The notes below the pieces were generated by a model. It made no database searches, was not told the DNA's origin, and saw only the letters and a list, made by a program, of their open reading frames with translations. From Campylobacteraceae bacterium (GTDB lineage: Bacteria > Campylobacterota > Campylobacteria > Campylobacterales > Campylobacteraceae), in NCBI GenBank assembly GCA_031290675.1, contig JAITNC010000195.1, positions 1 to 11,118 on the forward strand: a stretch of 11,118 nt of DNA, in the 5' to 3' direction. Each line of letters starts with the position of its first letter. Positions within the stretch are counted from its first letter, which is position 1. This document shows, piece by piece, positions 1 to 6,379 of this stretch. The translations under genes and the position numbers were made by a program.

Positions 1-81
1 TACATGGAACGCAAGGAAATCATCGCGGGATTTAACAAGATAAGCGGTTTTGCGACGGAGTTAGTCCGTAGTCATCGTTAG
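1..81 (+). CDS. 3' end of an unidentified gene (partial)
   Basis: Frame 1 is open from the window edge for 26 codons to a TAG at 79-81. The peptide begins YMERKEIIAGFNKISGF and ends LVRSHR. I recognise no domain, and its start lies outside the window. The stop codon is formed inside the first unit of a heptamer tandem repeat (78-105). The natural C-terminus may therefore have been replaced by repeat sequence, or this may be chance open frame beside the decayed acyltransferase that follows. An origin in the same MBOAT gene is possible but I cannot show it. Confidence that this is real coding sequence is low. Confidence 0.3.
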   Translation, partial: YMERKEIIAGFNKISGFATELVRSHR

Positions 82-105
82 TAGTTAGCTGTTAGTTGTT
101 AGTAG
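78..105. repeat. Heptamer tandem repeat, TTAGNNG x4
   Basis: Four 7-bp units stand in register: TTAGTAG (78-84), TTAGCTG (85-91), TTAGTTG (92-98) and TTAGTAG (99-105). Every unit keeps TTAG and a final G, and the first and last are identical. Because 7 is not a multiple of 3, the array places stop codons in all forward frames and separates the upstream open frame from the MBOAT remnant. It resembles short tandemly repeated heptamers found in spacers of other bacteria. No function can be read from it. Confidence 0.7.
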
Positions 106-107
106 GC

Positions 108-428
108 TTTAACTCTGTCTTGAGTGTCGTATTTGCCAAGTTGTGTATTATTTAAAGCACGGCAATTTTTTCGTTGTATCAAAAGATGTTTGGTTTTATA
201 AAATCACAAAGTCCAACCTATAAAACATTTTACTATGTCGACAATATCGAGATTATCGCTTTGGTGGTCGCGATAATTTGTGCGATGCCGATATTTAAAA
301 ATATTTTGAAAATTCAAAATAAAACAGCACACACTCTTGTCAATATTTGGCTGTTGATACTGTTTGTTATCTCCACGGCATCTATCGCGGATTCGACATA
401 TAACCCATTTATCTATTTTAGATTTTAA
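108..428 (+). pseudogene. Decayed C-terminal remnant of an MBOAT (AlgI/PatA-like) O-acyltransferase
   Basis: Frame 3 from about 174 to 428 encodes a hydrophobic 84-residue segment ending NPFIYFRF, the usual C-terminus of AlgI-family membrane-bound O-acyltransferases. It also has the YxKMFGF element that precedes the last two membrane helices. Upstream, the conserved (V/I)-F-F-R-A-like motif appears as V-L-F-K-A in frame 1 (145-159). The residues before that read better in frame 3 (108-152, FNSVLSVVFAKLCII), which then hits TAA at 153-155. At least two frame changes are therefore needed, one near 150 and one in the T6 run at 166-171. The catalytic His region and about 80% of the usual 450-500 residues are absent. 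Intact relatives acetylate surface polysaccharide or peptidoglycan. A short expressed protein from TTG 174 or ATG 186 is possible but no convincing ribosome site precedes either. Sequencing errors could also cause the shifts. Confidence 0.6.
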
Positions 429-544
429 ATGAAGGCAGAAAAATCTGTATAGATGTCTGCAAGGGTTGTAATGACTGGACGCCACCCCCCTTTACAACTT
501 TAGATAAATCTGTTAAACTCACTTTTTCATTTTAAAGGTACAAA

Positions 545-979
545 ATGGCGCAGATAGTTTACGAGCACAAGATAACAGTCCTGCAAAGTGCGATTGACAC
601 GAACGGACACGTAAATAATGTAGTTTATATTCAACTGATGCAAGACGCCGCTACGGCGCACTCGGACTCTTTGGGTTTCACGTCGGAGTATTATGAAAAT
701 TCGGGCGGCACTTGGGTGGCAAGGTCGCATTATATAGAGTATCTAAAACCCGCATTTTTGGGCGATGAGCTCATCATACAAACGTGGATAAGCTCCCTTA
801 GACGCTCTATCTCCAACCGTGAATATGCGTTTTTCAGGAAAAGCGACAAAACTCTTTTGGCGAGAGCGAAAACCGTGTGGATATATCTGAACACGCAGAG
901 CGGACGACCTGCCCGTATCACAGACGAGCTGCTCGGCAAATATCTCATAGACGAGAGTTACGAGCCGCATTTGGCGTAG
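545..979 (+). CDS. Acyl-CoA thioesterase, hotdog fold (4HBT/YbgC-FadM type)
   Basis: This 144-residue protein has the length of single-hotdog 4-hydroxybenzoyl-CoA thioesterase relatives. The family signature is near the N-terminus: an Asp at residue 18 followed by N-G-H-V-N-N (20-25) and Y28. This is the D-x-x-G-H-V-N-N loop that supplies the catalytic acid and leads into the long hotdog helix. A second block, GDELIIQTWI (around 73-82), matches the central beta strands. These enzymes hydrolyse acyl-CoA thioesters in the cytoplasm, usually as dimers or tetramers; the natural acyl group cannot be told from sequence. The ATG at 545 follows AAAGG with suitable spacing. The gene stands alone: upstream is the MBOAT remnant and downstream it converges on the small lipoprotein gene with a 13-bp gap. 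No strong promoter is visible in 429-544, which includes a C6 run at 485-490. Confidence 0.85.
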   Translation: MAQIVYEHKITVLQSAIDTNGHVNNVVYIQLMQDAATAHSDSLGFTSEYYENSGGTWVARSHYIEYLKPAFLGDELIIQTWISSLRRSISNREYAFFRKSDKTLLARAKTVWIYLNTQSGRPARITDELLGKYLIDESYEPHLA

Positions 980-992
980 GGTTTGGCGAAAT

Positions 993-1121
993 TTACAGCG
1001 ATTTTCTATATTCGTAATTGATTTGCCCGCTGACATCAACGCCATCGCCGTTTGCCGCGATGCTCGCACAGCCTGCCAACATAATGCCGACCAACGCTAA
1101 AAGTACTGTTTTTATCATCAT
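993..1121 (-). CDS. Small lipoprotein, 42 residues
   Basis: The minus strand encodes a 42-residue peptide starting MMIKTVLLALVGIMLAGC. It has a charged start, a hydrophobic core and an exact lipobox L-A-G-C with Cys at residue 18. The predicted mature part is only 25 residues (CASIAANGDG... ending EYRKSL), so it would be a short lipid-anchored peptide in the inner or outer membrane. The ribosome site AAGGAC stands just before tandem ATG codons (1121 and 1118). A TATAAT box lies about 43 bp further upstream. It is just after the Fur-family gene on the same strand, with 51 bp between them, so it may be co-transcribed or have its own promoter. Function is unknown. It resembles entericidin-type lipoproteins in size only. 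Signal peptide, lipobox and ribosome site together make it convincing despite its length. Confidence 0.7.
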   Translation of the reverse strand: MMIKTVLLALVGIMLAGCASIAANGDGVDVSGQINYEYRKSL

Positions 1122-1163
1122 TTGTCCTTGTTTTTTTCTATCTTAACACAAACAAGCTAATGT

Positions 1164-1169
1164 ATTATA
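1164..1169 (-). promoter_or_regulatory. Candidate -10 box for the small lipoprotein gene
   Basis: Read on the minus strand this is a perfect TATAAT, just after the stop codon of the Fur-family gene. Transcription starting about 7 bp downstream would give a leader near 35 nt before the lipoprotein ATG. No -35 match is evident, which is normal for Campylobacterota promoters. Confidence 0.4.
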
Positions 1170-1172
1170 ATC

Positions 1173-1553
1173 TCAAACTCGCTTGCATGCTTTGCAAATG
1201 CCCTTCAGCACGACATTTTTGACTTTATGTCCGCTGGCGTTTGGGTTTATGACAAAGTCCAGACAGATAACGCTGTGGCAACTCTCGCAGATAAAGTGAG
1301 CATGGGCTTTTTTGGATAGCTCAAAGTACCATTTCCTGTCGTCTGACTCAAGCTTTTGGACGATGTCAGCCCCCTCAAACAGAGAGATATTTCTATAAAA
1401 TGTCCCCTTGTCCATATCGGCTTGCATTTTGGAGCGTATCTGCTCATAATTTAAAGGGCTTTTCGCCTTGCTTAAAATATCAAGTATCGCCTCTCTGGCG
1501 CTTGTCAGTTTGATATTGCTTTTTTCTAAAAGCTTTTCTATTTTCTCTTTCAT
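1173..1553 (-). CDS. zur: Fur-family metalloregulator, probably zinc-responsive (Zur)
   Basis: This 126-residue cytoplasmic repressor shows the Fur-family layout. An N-terminal winged helix (LTSAREAILDIL at 16-27, recognition region DKGTFYRN at 48-55) is followed by a dimerisation domain. Two Cys pairs, C89-x2-C92 and C120-x2-C123, would form the structural Cys4 zinc site. H84-x-H86 just before the first pair supplies likely sensory-metal ligands. It is shorter than most Fur proteins and lacks their His-rich C-terminal tail. Assignment as Zur rather than Fur or PerR rests mainly on context: it is divergent from znuABC, with paired 7-1-7 inverted repeats between them. Family membership is clear; zinc as the signal is inferred. 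The ATG at 1553 is preceded by a weak purine-rich AAAGAGTGAG. The same operators could give autoregulation. Confidence 0.85.
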   Translation of the reverse strand: MKEKIEKLLEKSNIKLTSAREAILDILSKAKSPLNYEQIRSKMQADMDKGTFYRNISLFEGADIVQKLESDDRKWYFELSKKAHAHFICESCHSVICLDFVINPNASGHKVKNVVLKGICKACKRV

Positions 1554-1578
1554 CTGCTCACTCTTTCATTATTTTGCA

Positions 1579-1590
1579 TTTATAATGATA
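1579..1590. promoter_or_regulatory. Overlapping candidate -10 boxes in the zur-znuA spacer
   Basis: The plus strand has TATAAT at 1581-1586. The minus strand has TATAAA (1584-1579) and TATCAT (1590-1585), which would serve the regulator gene with a leader of roughly 20-25 nt. If the plus-strand box drives znuA, both inverted-repeat operators lie in the leader. The minus-strand use for zur is the better fit. Confidence 0.35.
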
Positions 1591-1608
1591 GCGAAATTTT
1601 TGTTCAGC

Positions 1609-1623
1609 TGCAACTAAGTTGCA
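1609..1623. promoter_or_regulatory. Fur-family (probably Zur) operator 1, 7-1-7 inverted repeat
   Basis: TGCAACT-A-AGTTGCA is a perfect inverted repeat of two 7-bp arms around one base, the half-site geometry described for Fur, Zur and PerR boxes. It is identical over 15 bp to the second copy 37 bp downstream (centre to centre) and lies between zur and znuA. Binding by the adjacent regulator is inferred. Confidence 0.7.
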
Positions 1624-1627
1624 TTTT

Positions 1628-1633
1628 TATATC
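1628..1633 (+). promoter_or_regulatory. Candidate -10 box for znuACB between the two operators
   Basis: TATATC follows a T-run (1624-1628), a common feature upstream of Campylobacterota -10 boxes. A start near 1640 would give a leader of about 34 nt and put operator 1 over the upstream promoter region and operator 2 over the early transcript. This arrangement would allow tight repression. The match to TATAAT is imperfect. Confidence 0.35.
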
Positions 1634-1644
1634 ATTTCACATTC

Positions 1645-1661
1645 TTGCAACTAAGTTGCAA
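1645..1661. promoter_or_regulatory. Fur-family (probably Zur) operator 2, 8-1-8 inverted repeat
   Basis: This is the second copy of TGCAACTAAGTTGCA (1646-1660), extended by one more pair to TTGCAACTAAGTTGCAA. Its right edge touches the AAAGGAG ribosome site of znuA (1661-1667). A bound repressor would therefore sit at the transcription start region, and the same palindrome in RNA could partly hide the ribosome site. Confidence 0.7.
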
Positions 1662-1673
1662 AAGGAGTTTTCG

Positions 1674-2540
1674 GTGGTATTTCGTTTTTTTATATTTTTA
1701 TGTTTGGCTGTTTCGCTCTCTTGCGCCAAGAGCGTGGTTAGCGTCAGTATTTTGCCGCAGCAGTATATCGTGGAAAAGATAGCGGGCGATACTTTGGAAG
1801 TTTTGGTGATGGTCGCTCAAGGCGCAAATCACGAAACTTACGAGCCAAAACCAAATCAGATGAGACTTTTGGCAAAATCAGATATATATTTCGCACTCGG
1901 GCTGCCTTTTGAGAAGGTTTGGTTAGACAGATTTGCCGCCTCTTCGCCCAAGATGAGCGTGATAGACACGAGCGCAGGGGTTGAAAAAACAGAAATGCAA
2001 GAGCATCATCACGACGATGAGCACGATGAACACGGCGATGACGAAGACCACGACGAGCTTGACCCGCACATCTGGCTTGACCCGATACTTCTCAAAGTCC
2101 AAGCCAAAAATTTCAAAGACGCCCTTTGCGATAAATACCCTCAAAACGCACCGCTTTACACGCAAAACTATGAAAATTTCGCAAAAGAGCTTGACGCTTT
2201 GCACGCAAAACTCTCGGCAAAACTCGCCGCCTTGAAAAACAGAAGTTTTTTGGTGTTTCACCCTTCGTGGGGTTATTTTGCCAGACGGTATGACTTAAAT
2301 CAGATATTTGTTGAGGTTGAGGGCAAAGAGCCCAAAGCGGCGCAGTTGATAGCGATACTGAAAAACGCCAAGACAAACAATATAAAAGCCCTTTTGGTTG
2401 AACCGCAAGTTTCTTTCAAAAATGCTAAAATAGCGGCTGACGAAATAGGCGCAAAAGTTGTAAACATTGACCCTTTGAAAAAGGACATAGCACGCAACTT
2501 GGACGAACTTGCCGATACGCTATTGGAGCTTGAGCGATGA
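1674..2540 (+). CDS. znuA: Zinc ABC transporter, periplasmic binding protein ZnuA
   Basis: This cluster A-I solute-binding protein captures zinc in the periplasm and delivers it to ZnuB. GTG at 1674 is chosen because AAAGGAG (1661-1667) sits 6 bp before it. The longer frame from TTG 1656 would start inside operator 2. The product is 288 residues with a signal peptide (1-18, ending LSCA). The metal ligands expected for ZnuA are visible: H53 in GANHETYEP, H132 in DPHIWLDP, H196 in FHPSWGYF and D266 in NIDPL. Between the first two is a loop dense in His, Asp and Glu (about 109-128), typical of zinc rather than manganese proteins and thought to help zinc capture. The last 4 bp overlap znuC as ATGA. 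Manganese specificity is a less likely alternative. Confidence 0.93.
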   Translation: MVFRFFIFLCLAVSLSCAKSVVSVSILPQQYIVEKIAGDTLEVLVMVAQGANHETYEPKPNQMRLLAKSDIYFALGLPFEKVWLDRFAASSPKMSVIDTSAGVEKTEMQEHHHDDEHDEHGDDEDHDELDPHIWLDPILLKVQAKNFKDALCDKYPQNAPLYTQNYENFAKELDALHAKLSAKLAALKNRSFLVFHPSWGYFARRYDLNQIFVEVEGKEPKAAQLIAILKNAKTNNIKALLVEPQVSFKNAKIAADEIGAKVVNIDPLKKDIARNLDELADTLLELER

Positions 2541-3280
2541 AAATGTTGAAAGTGGAAAATCTCTCTTTCGCCTACGATGGGGAGATGGTGATAAAAGATA
2601 TAAATTTTGAGTACGACAGCGAGGATTTTTTGACGCTCGTGGGTCCAAACGGCAGCGGTAAAAGCACGCTTTTGAAGCTTATATTGGGACTTTTGAAGCC
2701 TTTGAGCGGCAAAGTGGAGCTTTTATGTACTCATACGGGCTATGTCCCGCAGGATACGACCGTAAACAAAGAGTTTCCTATCACTGTTCTAGACACGGTT
2801 TTGATGGGCAGGCTCGGCAAAAGCGGGTTTGGTTTTTACTCTCGCAAAGACAGGCAAAGTGCGCTTGATGCGTTGGCTGAAGTGCAGATGAGCGAATTTG
2901 CCGACAAAAAGACAGGAAGTTTGTCGGGCGGTCAAAGGCAGCGTGTGTTTATCGCCAGAGCCCTTGCCTGCGAGGCGAAACTCTTGATACTTGACGAGCC
3001 GACCGCCAGCGTTGATATGCAGGGGCAGATACAGATATACGACCTTTTGAAGTCGCTCAACCGCTCAAAAGGCGTCATCGTCGTGAGCCACGATATAAAC
3101 GTCGCTTTGGGGTACGCCACAAAGATAGCATACCTGAGCGACACGCTTTTTATGCACGAGCCTTCATCTTTGACGAAAGAAACATTTTTGAAGACATTGC
3201 AGACAAACAGCGTCCACAACTGCCCCGTTGATGTGCTGATAGCCAACACTTGCACGCATCACCACAAAGGTCATCTATGA
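2537..3280 (+). CDS. znuC: Zinc ABC transporter, ATPase ZnuC
   Basis: This 247-residue cytoplasmic ATPase powers import through ZnuB. All ABC motifs are present: Walker A GPNGSGKST (36-44), Q-loop glutamine Q72 in YVPQD, signature LSGGQ (129-133), Walker B LLILDE (149-154) and the H-loop histidine H185 in VSHD. The C-terminus ends in a small His cluster, CTHHHKGHL, which may bind metal. ATG 2537 overlaps the znuA stop, indicating translational coupling; ATG 2543 is an in-frame alternative. The znuB start overlaps its own stop in the same way. Confidence 0.93.
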   Translation: MKMLKVENLSFAYDGEMVIKDINFEYDSEDFLTLVGPNGSGKSTLLKLILGLLKPLSGKVELLCTHTGYVPQDTTVNKEFPITVLDTVLMGRLGKSGFGFYSRKDRQSALDALAEVQMSEFADKKTGSLSGGQRQRVFIARALACEAKLLILDEPTASVDMQGQIQIYDLLKSLNRSKGVIVVSHDINVALGYATKIAYLSDTLFMHEPSSLTKETFLKTLQTNSVHNCPVDVLIANTCTHHHKGHL

Positions 3281-4095
3281 TAGAGGCGCTTGGTTTTTCG
3301 TTTGTACAAAACGCGCTGTTAGCGGGATTTTTGGTGAGCATCGCGTGCGGCATAGTCGGAAGTCTGGTCGTGGCAAATCGTATGGTTTTTATCGCCGGCG
3401 GCATAGCGCACGGGGCTTACGGCGGACTTGGCATAGCGTTTTTTGTGGGTGTTTCTCCACTGTTTGGGGCGTTAGCGTTTTCGCTCGTGTTAGCGTTAGC
3501 GTTAGCATACCTCACGTACCAAAACAGAAACAGAGTTGATGCCGTGATAGGCGCGATATGGGCGTTTGGTATGGCTGTGGGCATTATATGTGTGGACTTG
3601 ACGTCGGGGTATAACGCCGACTTGATGAGCTTTTTGTTTGGCAGTATTTTGAGCGTTTCAAAAGAGGATTTGACGCTTATGTGGATAGTCTGCGCCCTTA
3701 TCGTGGCGATAGTCGGCTTCTTTTATAAAGAGTTTTTGGCTGTCAGCTTTGATATGGAGTTCGCCTCGCTTCAAGGGCTCAACACGAAGTTTTTTTATAC
3801 GCTTTTGATACTCATCACAGCCTTGTGCATCGTAGCTACGATACGAGCTGTCGGGCTTATCTTGGTTGTCGCACTGTTGAGCATACCGCCGTATATCGCC
3901 GAGAAATTTTGCTCAAAACTCATAACGCTTATGGGATTTTCCGTGCTTCTTTCTGTGATTTTCACCTTTGTCGGGCTTGTTTTGTCGTATATGTTCAACC
4001 TCACATCGGGCGCTTCTATCATCATGGTCGCCTCGCTCGCTTTTGGGCTGACATACATAAAGATGAGTTTTTTCGGCAAACATTTCGTGCGATAA
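3277..4095 (+). CDS. znuB: Zinc ABC transporter, membrane permease ZnuB
   Basis: This 272-residue, very hydrophobic inner-membrane protein of the ABC-3 permease family has about eight apparent membrane segments, and forms the zinc channel with ZnuC. Family blocks seen are MVFIAGGIAHGAYGGLGIA (the AHxxxGGxGIA block) and GLILVVALLSIPPYIA. ATG 3277 is used: AAAGG lies at 3266-3270, and the ATGA overlap with the znuC stop matches the znuA/znuC junction. A longer frame from TTG 3250 lacks support. An in-frame GTTAGC hexamer occurs three times in a row (3489-3506), coding Leu-Ala repeats in a membrane helix. It is the last gene of the tightly coupled znuACB unit; the receptor gene starts 124 bp later. 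Confidence 0.93.
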   Translation: MIEALGFSFVQNALLAGFLVSIACGIVGSLVVANRMVFIAGGIAHGAYGGLGIAFFVGVSPLFGALAFSLVLALALAYLTYQNRNRVDAVIGAIWAFGMAVGIICVDLTSGYNADLMSFLFGSILSVSKEDLTLMWIVCALIVAIVGFFYKEFLAVSFDMEFASLQGLNTKFFYTLLILITALCIVATIRAVGLILVVALLSIPPYIAEKFCSKLITLMGFSVLLSVIFTFVGLVLSYMFNLTSGASIIMVASLAFGLTYIKMSFFGKHFVR

Positions 4096-4156
4096 AATCT
4101 ACCAAATCTAAAAAATTTCTCCATTTTGATAAGGATTATTACCTTCATTTCAGTTT

Positions 4157-4200
4157 ATGACGATATGATGACAAAATTATTACAGAATTATGACAAAATT
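4157..4200. promoter_or_regulatory. Four 11-bp phased direct repeats upstream of the copper receptor
   Basis: Four adjacent 11-mers, ATGACGATATG (4157-4167), ATGACAAAATT (4168-4178), ATTACAGAATT (4179-4189) and ATGACAAAATT (4190-4200), repeat once per helical turn. Units 2 and 4 are identical. On the minus strand each reads as TGTCAT spaced by 5 bp, the layout of PhoB-type (OmpR family) sites. ATGACAA also matches the half-site of the E. coli copper regulator CusR, although CusR sites are inverted. A possible -10 box TATGAT overlaps at 4164-4169. The repeats end 19 bp before the receptor start. Regulation by an OmpR-family protein is inferred. Confidence 0.5.
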
Positions 4201-4219
4201 CTATTTTCAAGGAAATTTT

Positions 4220-6163
4220 ATGAAAAAACACCTCTTATCTCTATCCCTCATCGCTGTTTTGCCAAATCTCGTATTTGCAGACGAGCATAACGACACTGTA
4301 AAATTGGACAGTATTATAGTAACGGCGGCGCAAGATGAGAGCTCAAGAGTCTATATCAACCCCAAGACACCCGCGCAGCCAATTCCTCCATCAGACGGGG
4401 CAGGGCTTCTCAAAAGCGTGCCAAATATGGGCGTTACGAGAAAAGGCGGCAGTTCGGGCGACCCGCTATTTCGTGGTCTTGGCGGTTCTCGCTTGCCCAT
4501 CACGGCAAATGACAGCTTTTTGTACGGCGGCTGCGGAGGGCGTATGGACCCGCCGACCGCTTACATATTTCCATCAGCTTACGACAGCGTGGTCATCACA
4601 AAAGGCCCTCAAACGGTGATATTTCCGGGTGTCATCACGGGTTCGGTGCAGTTTCTAAGGGACGATATATATTTTAACGAGCCTGACGCAAACGGCGAAG
4701 CGGCGGTCGTAGTCGGGAGTTTCGGCAGATTTGACGCATTTGCTGACGTTACGGCTGGAGATAGTCTTGGGTATGTGAGGCTCAACGGCACTTACAACAA
4801 ATCAGACGACTACAAAAGCGGCGGCGGCGATAAAGTGCATTCGGAGTTTGAGCGCAACTCGCAGATGGCGCAGATAGGCTTGACGCCCGACGAGAGCAGC
4901 CTTGTAGAGTTCACATACGACCGCTCACGAGGCGAGGCGGCGTACGCAGACAGAATGATGGACGGCTCAAAATTTGACAGGGACGCTTACGGATTTAGGG
5001 CGTCAAAAGACGATATAAGCGATATCTTGAGCAAAGTTACTTTCAAATACGCCTACAGCTACATAGACCACGTTATGGACAACTACAGCCTGCGCAAAAC
5101 TTCAGCTATGTTTAGAGCGTCAAATCCCGACAGGAGGACGCAGAGTGCCTCTTTGAACGCCGAGCTTGCCGCCTCGCCATTTAGCACAAAAATCGGCATT
5201 GATTGGACAGACGACAGGCACAGAAGCCGAAGCGCTTCAGGGGCAGATAAAGCGAGTGCAGATGCCTACGAAAACGCCCCGAGGCTCAAAAATCAAGAGG
5301 CTGACAATATCGGTCTGTTTCTTGAAACTAACATCAAACTAACAGAAGAAAATGTGTTAGTAGCCGGCTTGCGGCACGATAAAAGCGGCGTGGATTATTA
5401 CGCCAGTGGCGATAAAAGCGGCACTCAAGACTTTGAGCTTAATGCGATGTTTTTGCGCTACGAATATCACAAACAAGCGTTTACGTACTTCGCAGGCGTT
5501 GGTTTTGCGCAAAGAATGCCCGATTTTTGGGAGCGCAACAGAAATAAAAACTTAGACAAAGAGAGTAACACGGAGCTTGATGCAGGCGTTTTGTACAAAG
5601 ATAAAACATTGCGCGGTTCTTTCAACCTTTTTGCGAGCCAGATAGACGACTTTGTCTTGATATACGCAAACGCCACGGCGAAAAATACAGACGCCAAACG
5701 GTACGGCTTTGAGGGCGAGTTGGAGTGGGAATTTGTACAAAACTACAAGCTTGGCGCCGCCGCCGCTTACACTTACGGTAAAAACAAAACGGACGACAAG
5801 CCGTTGGGGCAAACGCCGCCTTTAGAGTTTAAAGGCTCGCTCGGATACGACAACGCCCTCTTTGCCGCCACGCTCATCGCACGCTATGTCGCCCCTCAAC
5901 ATAGGGTGGCTGAGGGCGAGGGCAATATCATCGGACAAGACATCAAAAAAAGCGGAGATTTCGCTGTCATCTCGGCCTCCGGCAGTTGGAAAATCAACAA
6001 AAATTTCAGCCTGTTTGTGGGCGTAGACAACATCTTTGACGAGGAATACAGCGAGTTTATCAATAAAAGCTCTTACGATGTTGCAGGATATGCTTCAAGC
6101 ACAAATACGCAAATAAACGAACCCGGACGTCAATTTTGGGCAAGAGCGCAGGGGAGGTTTTAA
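4220..6163 (+). CDS. TonB-dependent copper receptor, OprC/NosA type
   Basis: This outer-membrane receptor uses TonB energy to import its ligand. ATG 4220 is chosen for AAGGA 6 bp upstream and because it yields a clean signal peptide (1-20, ending VFA); an ATG at 4190 adds ten residues without benefit. The 647-residue product has a TonB box-like DSIIVTA (30-36), then a plug domain. A 22-strand barrel is expected, and the chain ends in the usual terminal Phe. The plug carries RMDPPTAYIFP and the KGPQTV block typical of the TonB copper receptor family. P. aeruginosa OprC binds copper through a CxxxM plus HxM site; here C105-G-G-R-M109 and H284-V-M286 supply all four residues. It follows znuACB by 124 bp with its own repeat-bearing leader. 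It could be co-regulated with zinc uptake or separately controlled. Copper specificity is strongly suggested, not proven. Confidence 0.9.
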   Translation: MKKHLLSLSLIAVLPNLVFADEHNDTVKLDSIIVTAAQDESSRVYINPKTPAQPIPPSDGAGLLKSVPNMGVTRKGGSSGDPLFRGLGGSRLPITANDSFLYGGCGGRMDPPTAYIFPSAYDSVVITKGPQTVIFPGVITGSVQFLRDDIYFNEPDANGEAAVVVGSFGRFDAFADVTAGDSLGYVRLNGTYNKSDDYKSGGGDKVHSEFERNSQMAQIGLTPDESSLVEFTYDRSRGEAAYADRMMDGSKFDRDAYGFRASKDDISDILSKVTFKYAYSYIDHVMDNYSLRKTSAMFRASNPDRRTQSASLNAELAASPFSTKIGIDWTDDRHRSRSASGADKASADAYENAPRLKNQEADNIGLFLETNIKLTEENVLVAGLRHDKSGVDYYASGDKSGTQDFELNAMFLRYEYHKQAFTYFAGVGFAQRMPDFWERNRNKNLDKESNTELDAGVLYKDKTLRGSFNLFASQIDDFVLIYANATAKNTDAKRYGFEGELEWEFVQNYKLGAAAAYTYGKNKTDDKPLGQTPPLEFKGSLGYDNALFAATLIARYVAPQHRVAEGEGNIIGQDIKKSGDFAVISASGSWKINKNFSLFVGVDNIFDEEYSEFINKSSYDVAGYASSTNTQINEPGRQFWARAQGRF

Positions 6164-6291
6164 ACCCCCGTCATTGTAGGCTTTGACCCTCACAAATTCG
6201 GAATGCGCAATTAGAGGCAAACCAACAGTGACCCACACCCGTCATTGCGATGAGCCGAAGCGGCGAACGAAGCGAATGGGTCACAATCAGG
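6164..6291. repeat. Degenerate palindromic repeat block after the copper receptor gene
   Basis: Fragments of the GTCATTG...CAATC repeat family lie here: CGTCATTG at 6169-6176 and GTCATTGCGATGAGCC from 6241. The latter carries an inserted middle section. An 8-bp inverted pair, GTGACCCA (around 6229) and TGGGTCAC (around 6277), encloses that insertion. Short open frames on both strands (61 and 66 codons) lie across the repeats and lack ribosome sites or recognisable domains. I see no gene. The foldback may act as a 3' end structure for the receptor transcript. Confidence 0.5.
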
Positions 6292-6379
6292 CGTGGCAAT
6301 CCAGTATTAGCACGGTGAAATGCGCCACACACGCCCATTGTGTCATTGTGAGGAGCGAAGCGACGTAACAATCTCAGCT
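6292..6379. repeat. 88-bp dispersed repeat, copy 1
   Basis: The block from CGTGGCAATCC to ACAATCTCAGCT matches 10918-11006 exactly except for one missing G. It joins the right half of one palindromic unit, a spacer of about 40 bp and a complete second unit (GTCATTGTGAGGAGCGAAG... to CAATCT). Such GTCATTGCGAG...GCAATC units occur as dispersed intergenic repeats in diverse bacterial genomes. No protein is encoded, so any movement would need a transposase elsewhere. Confidence 0.85.

Noticed and set aside
1656..1673. TTG start giving znuA six extra residues
   Set aside because: The codon is inside operator 2 and has no ribosome site, while GTG 1674 stands 6 bp after AAAGGAG.
4128..4145. Possible Fur box in the znuB-receptor gap (GATAAGGATTATTACCTT)
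   Set aside because: Only 4-bp arms (AAGG/CCTT) are inverse, which is far from a 7-1-7 site.
6183..6371. Two short open frames, one per strand, after the receptor gene
   Set aside because: They consist of palindromic repeat sequence, lack ribosome sites and match no domain.
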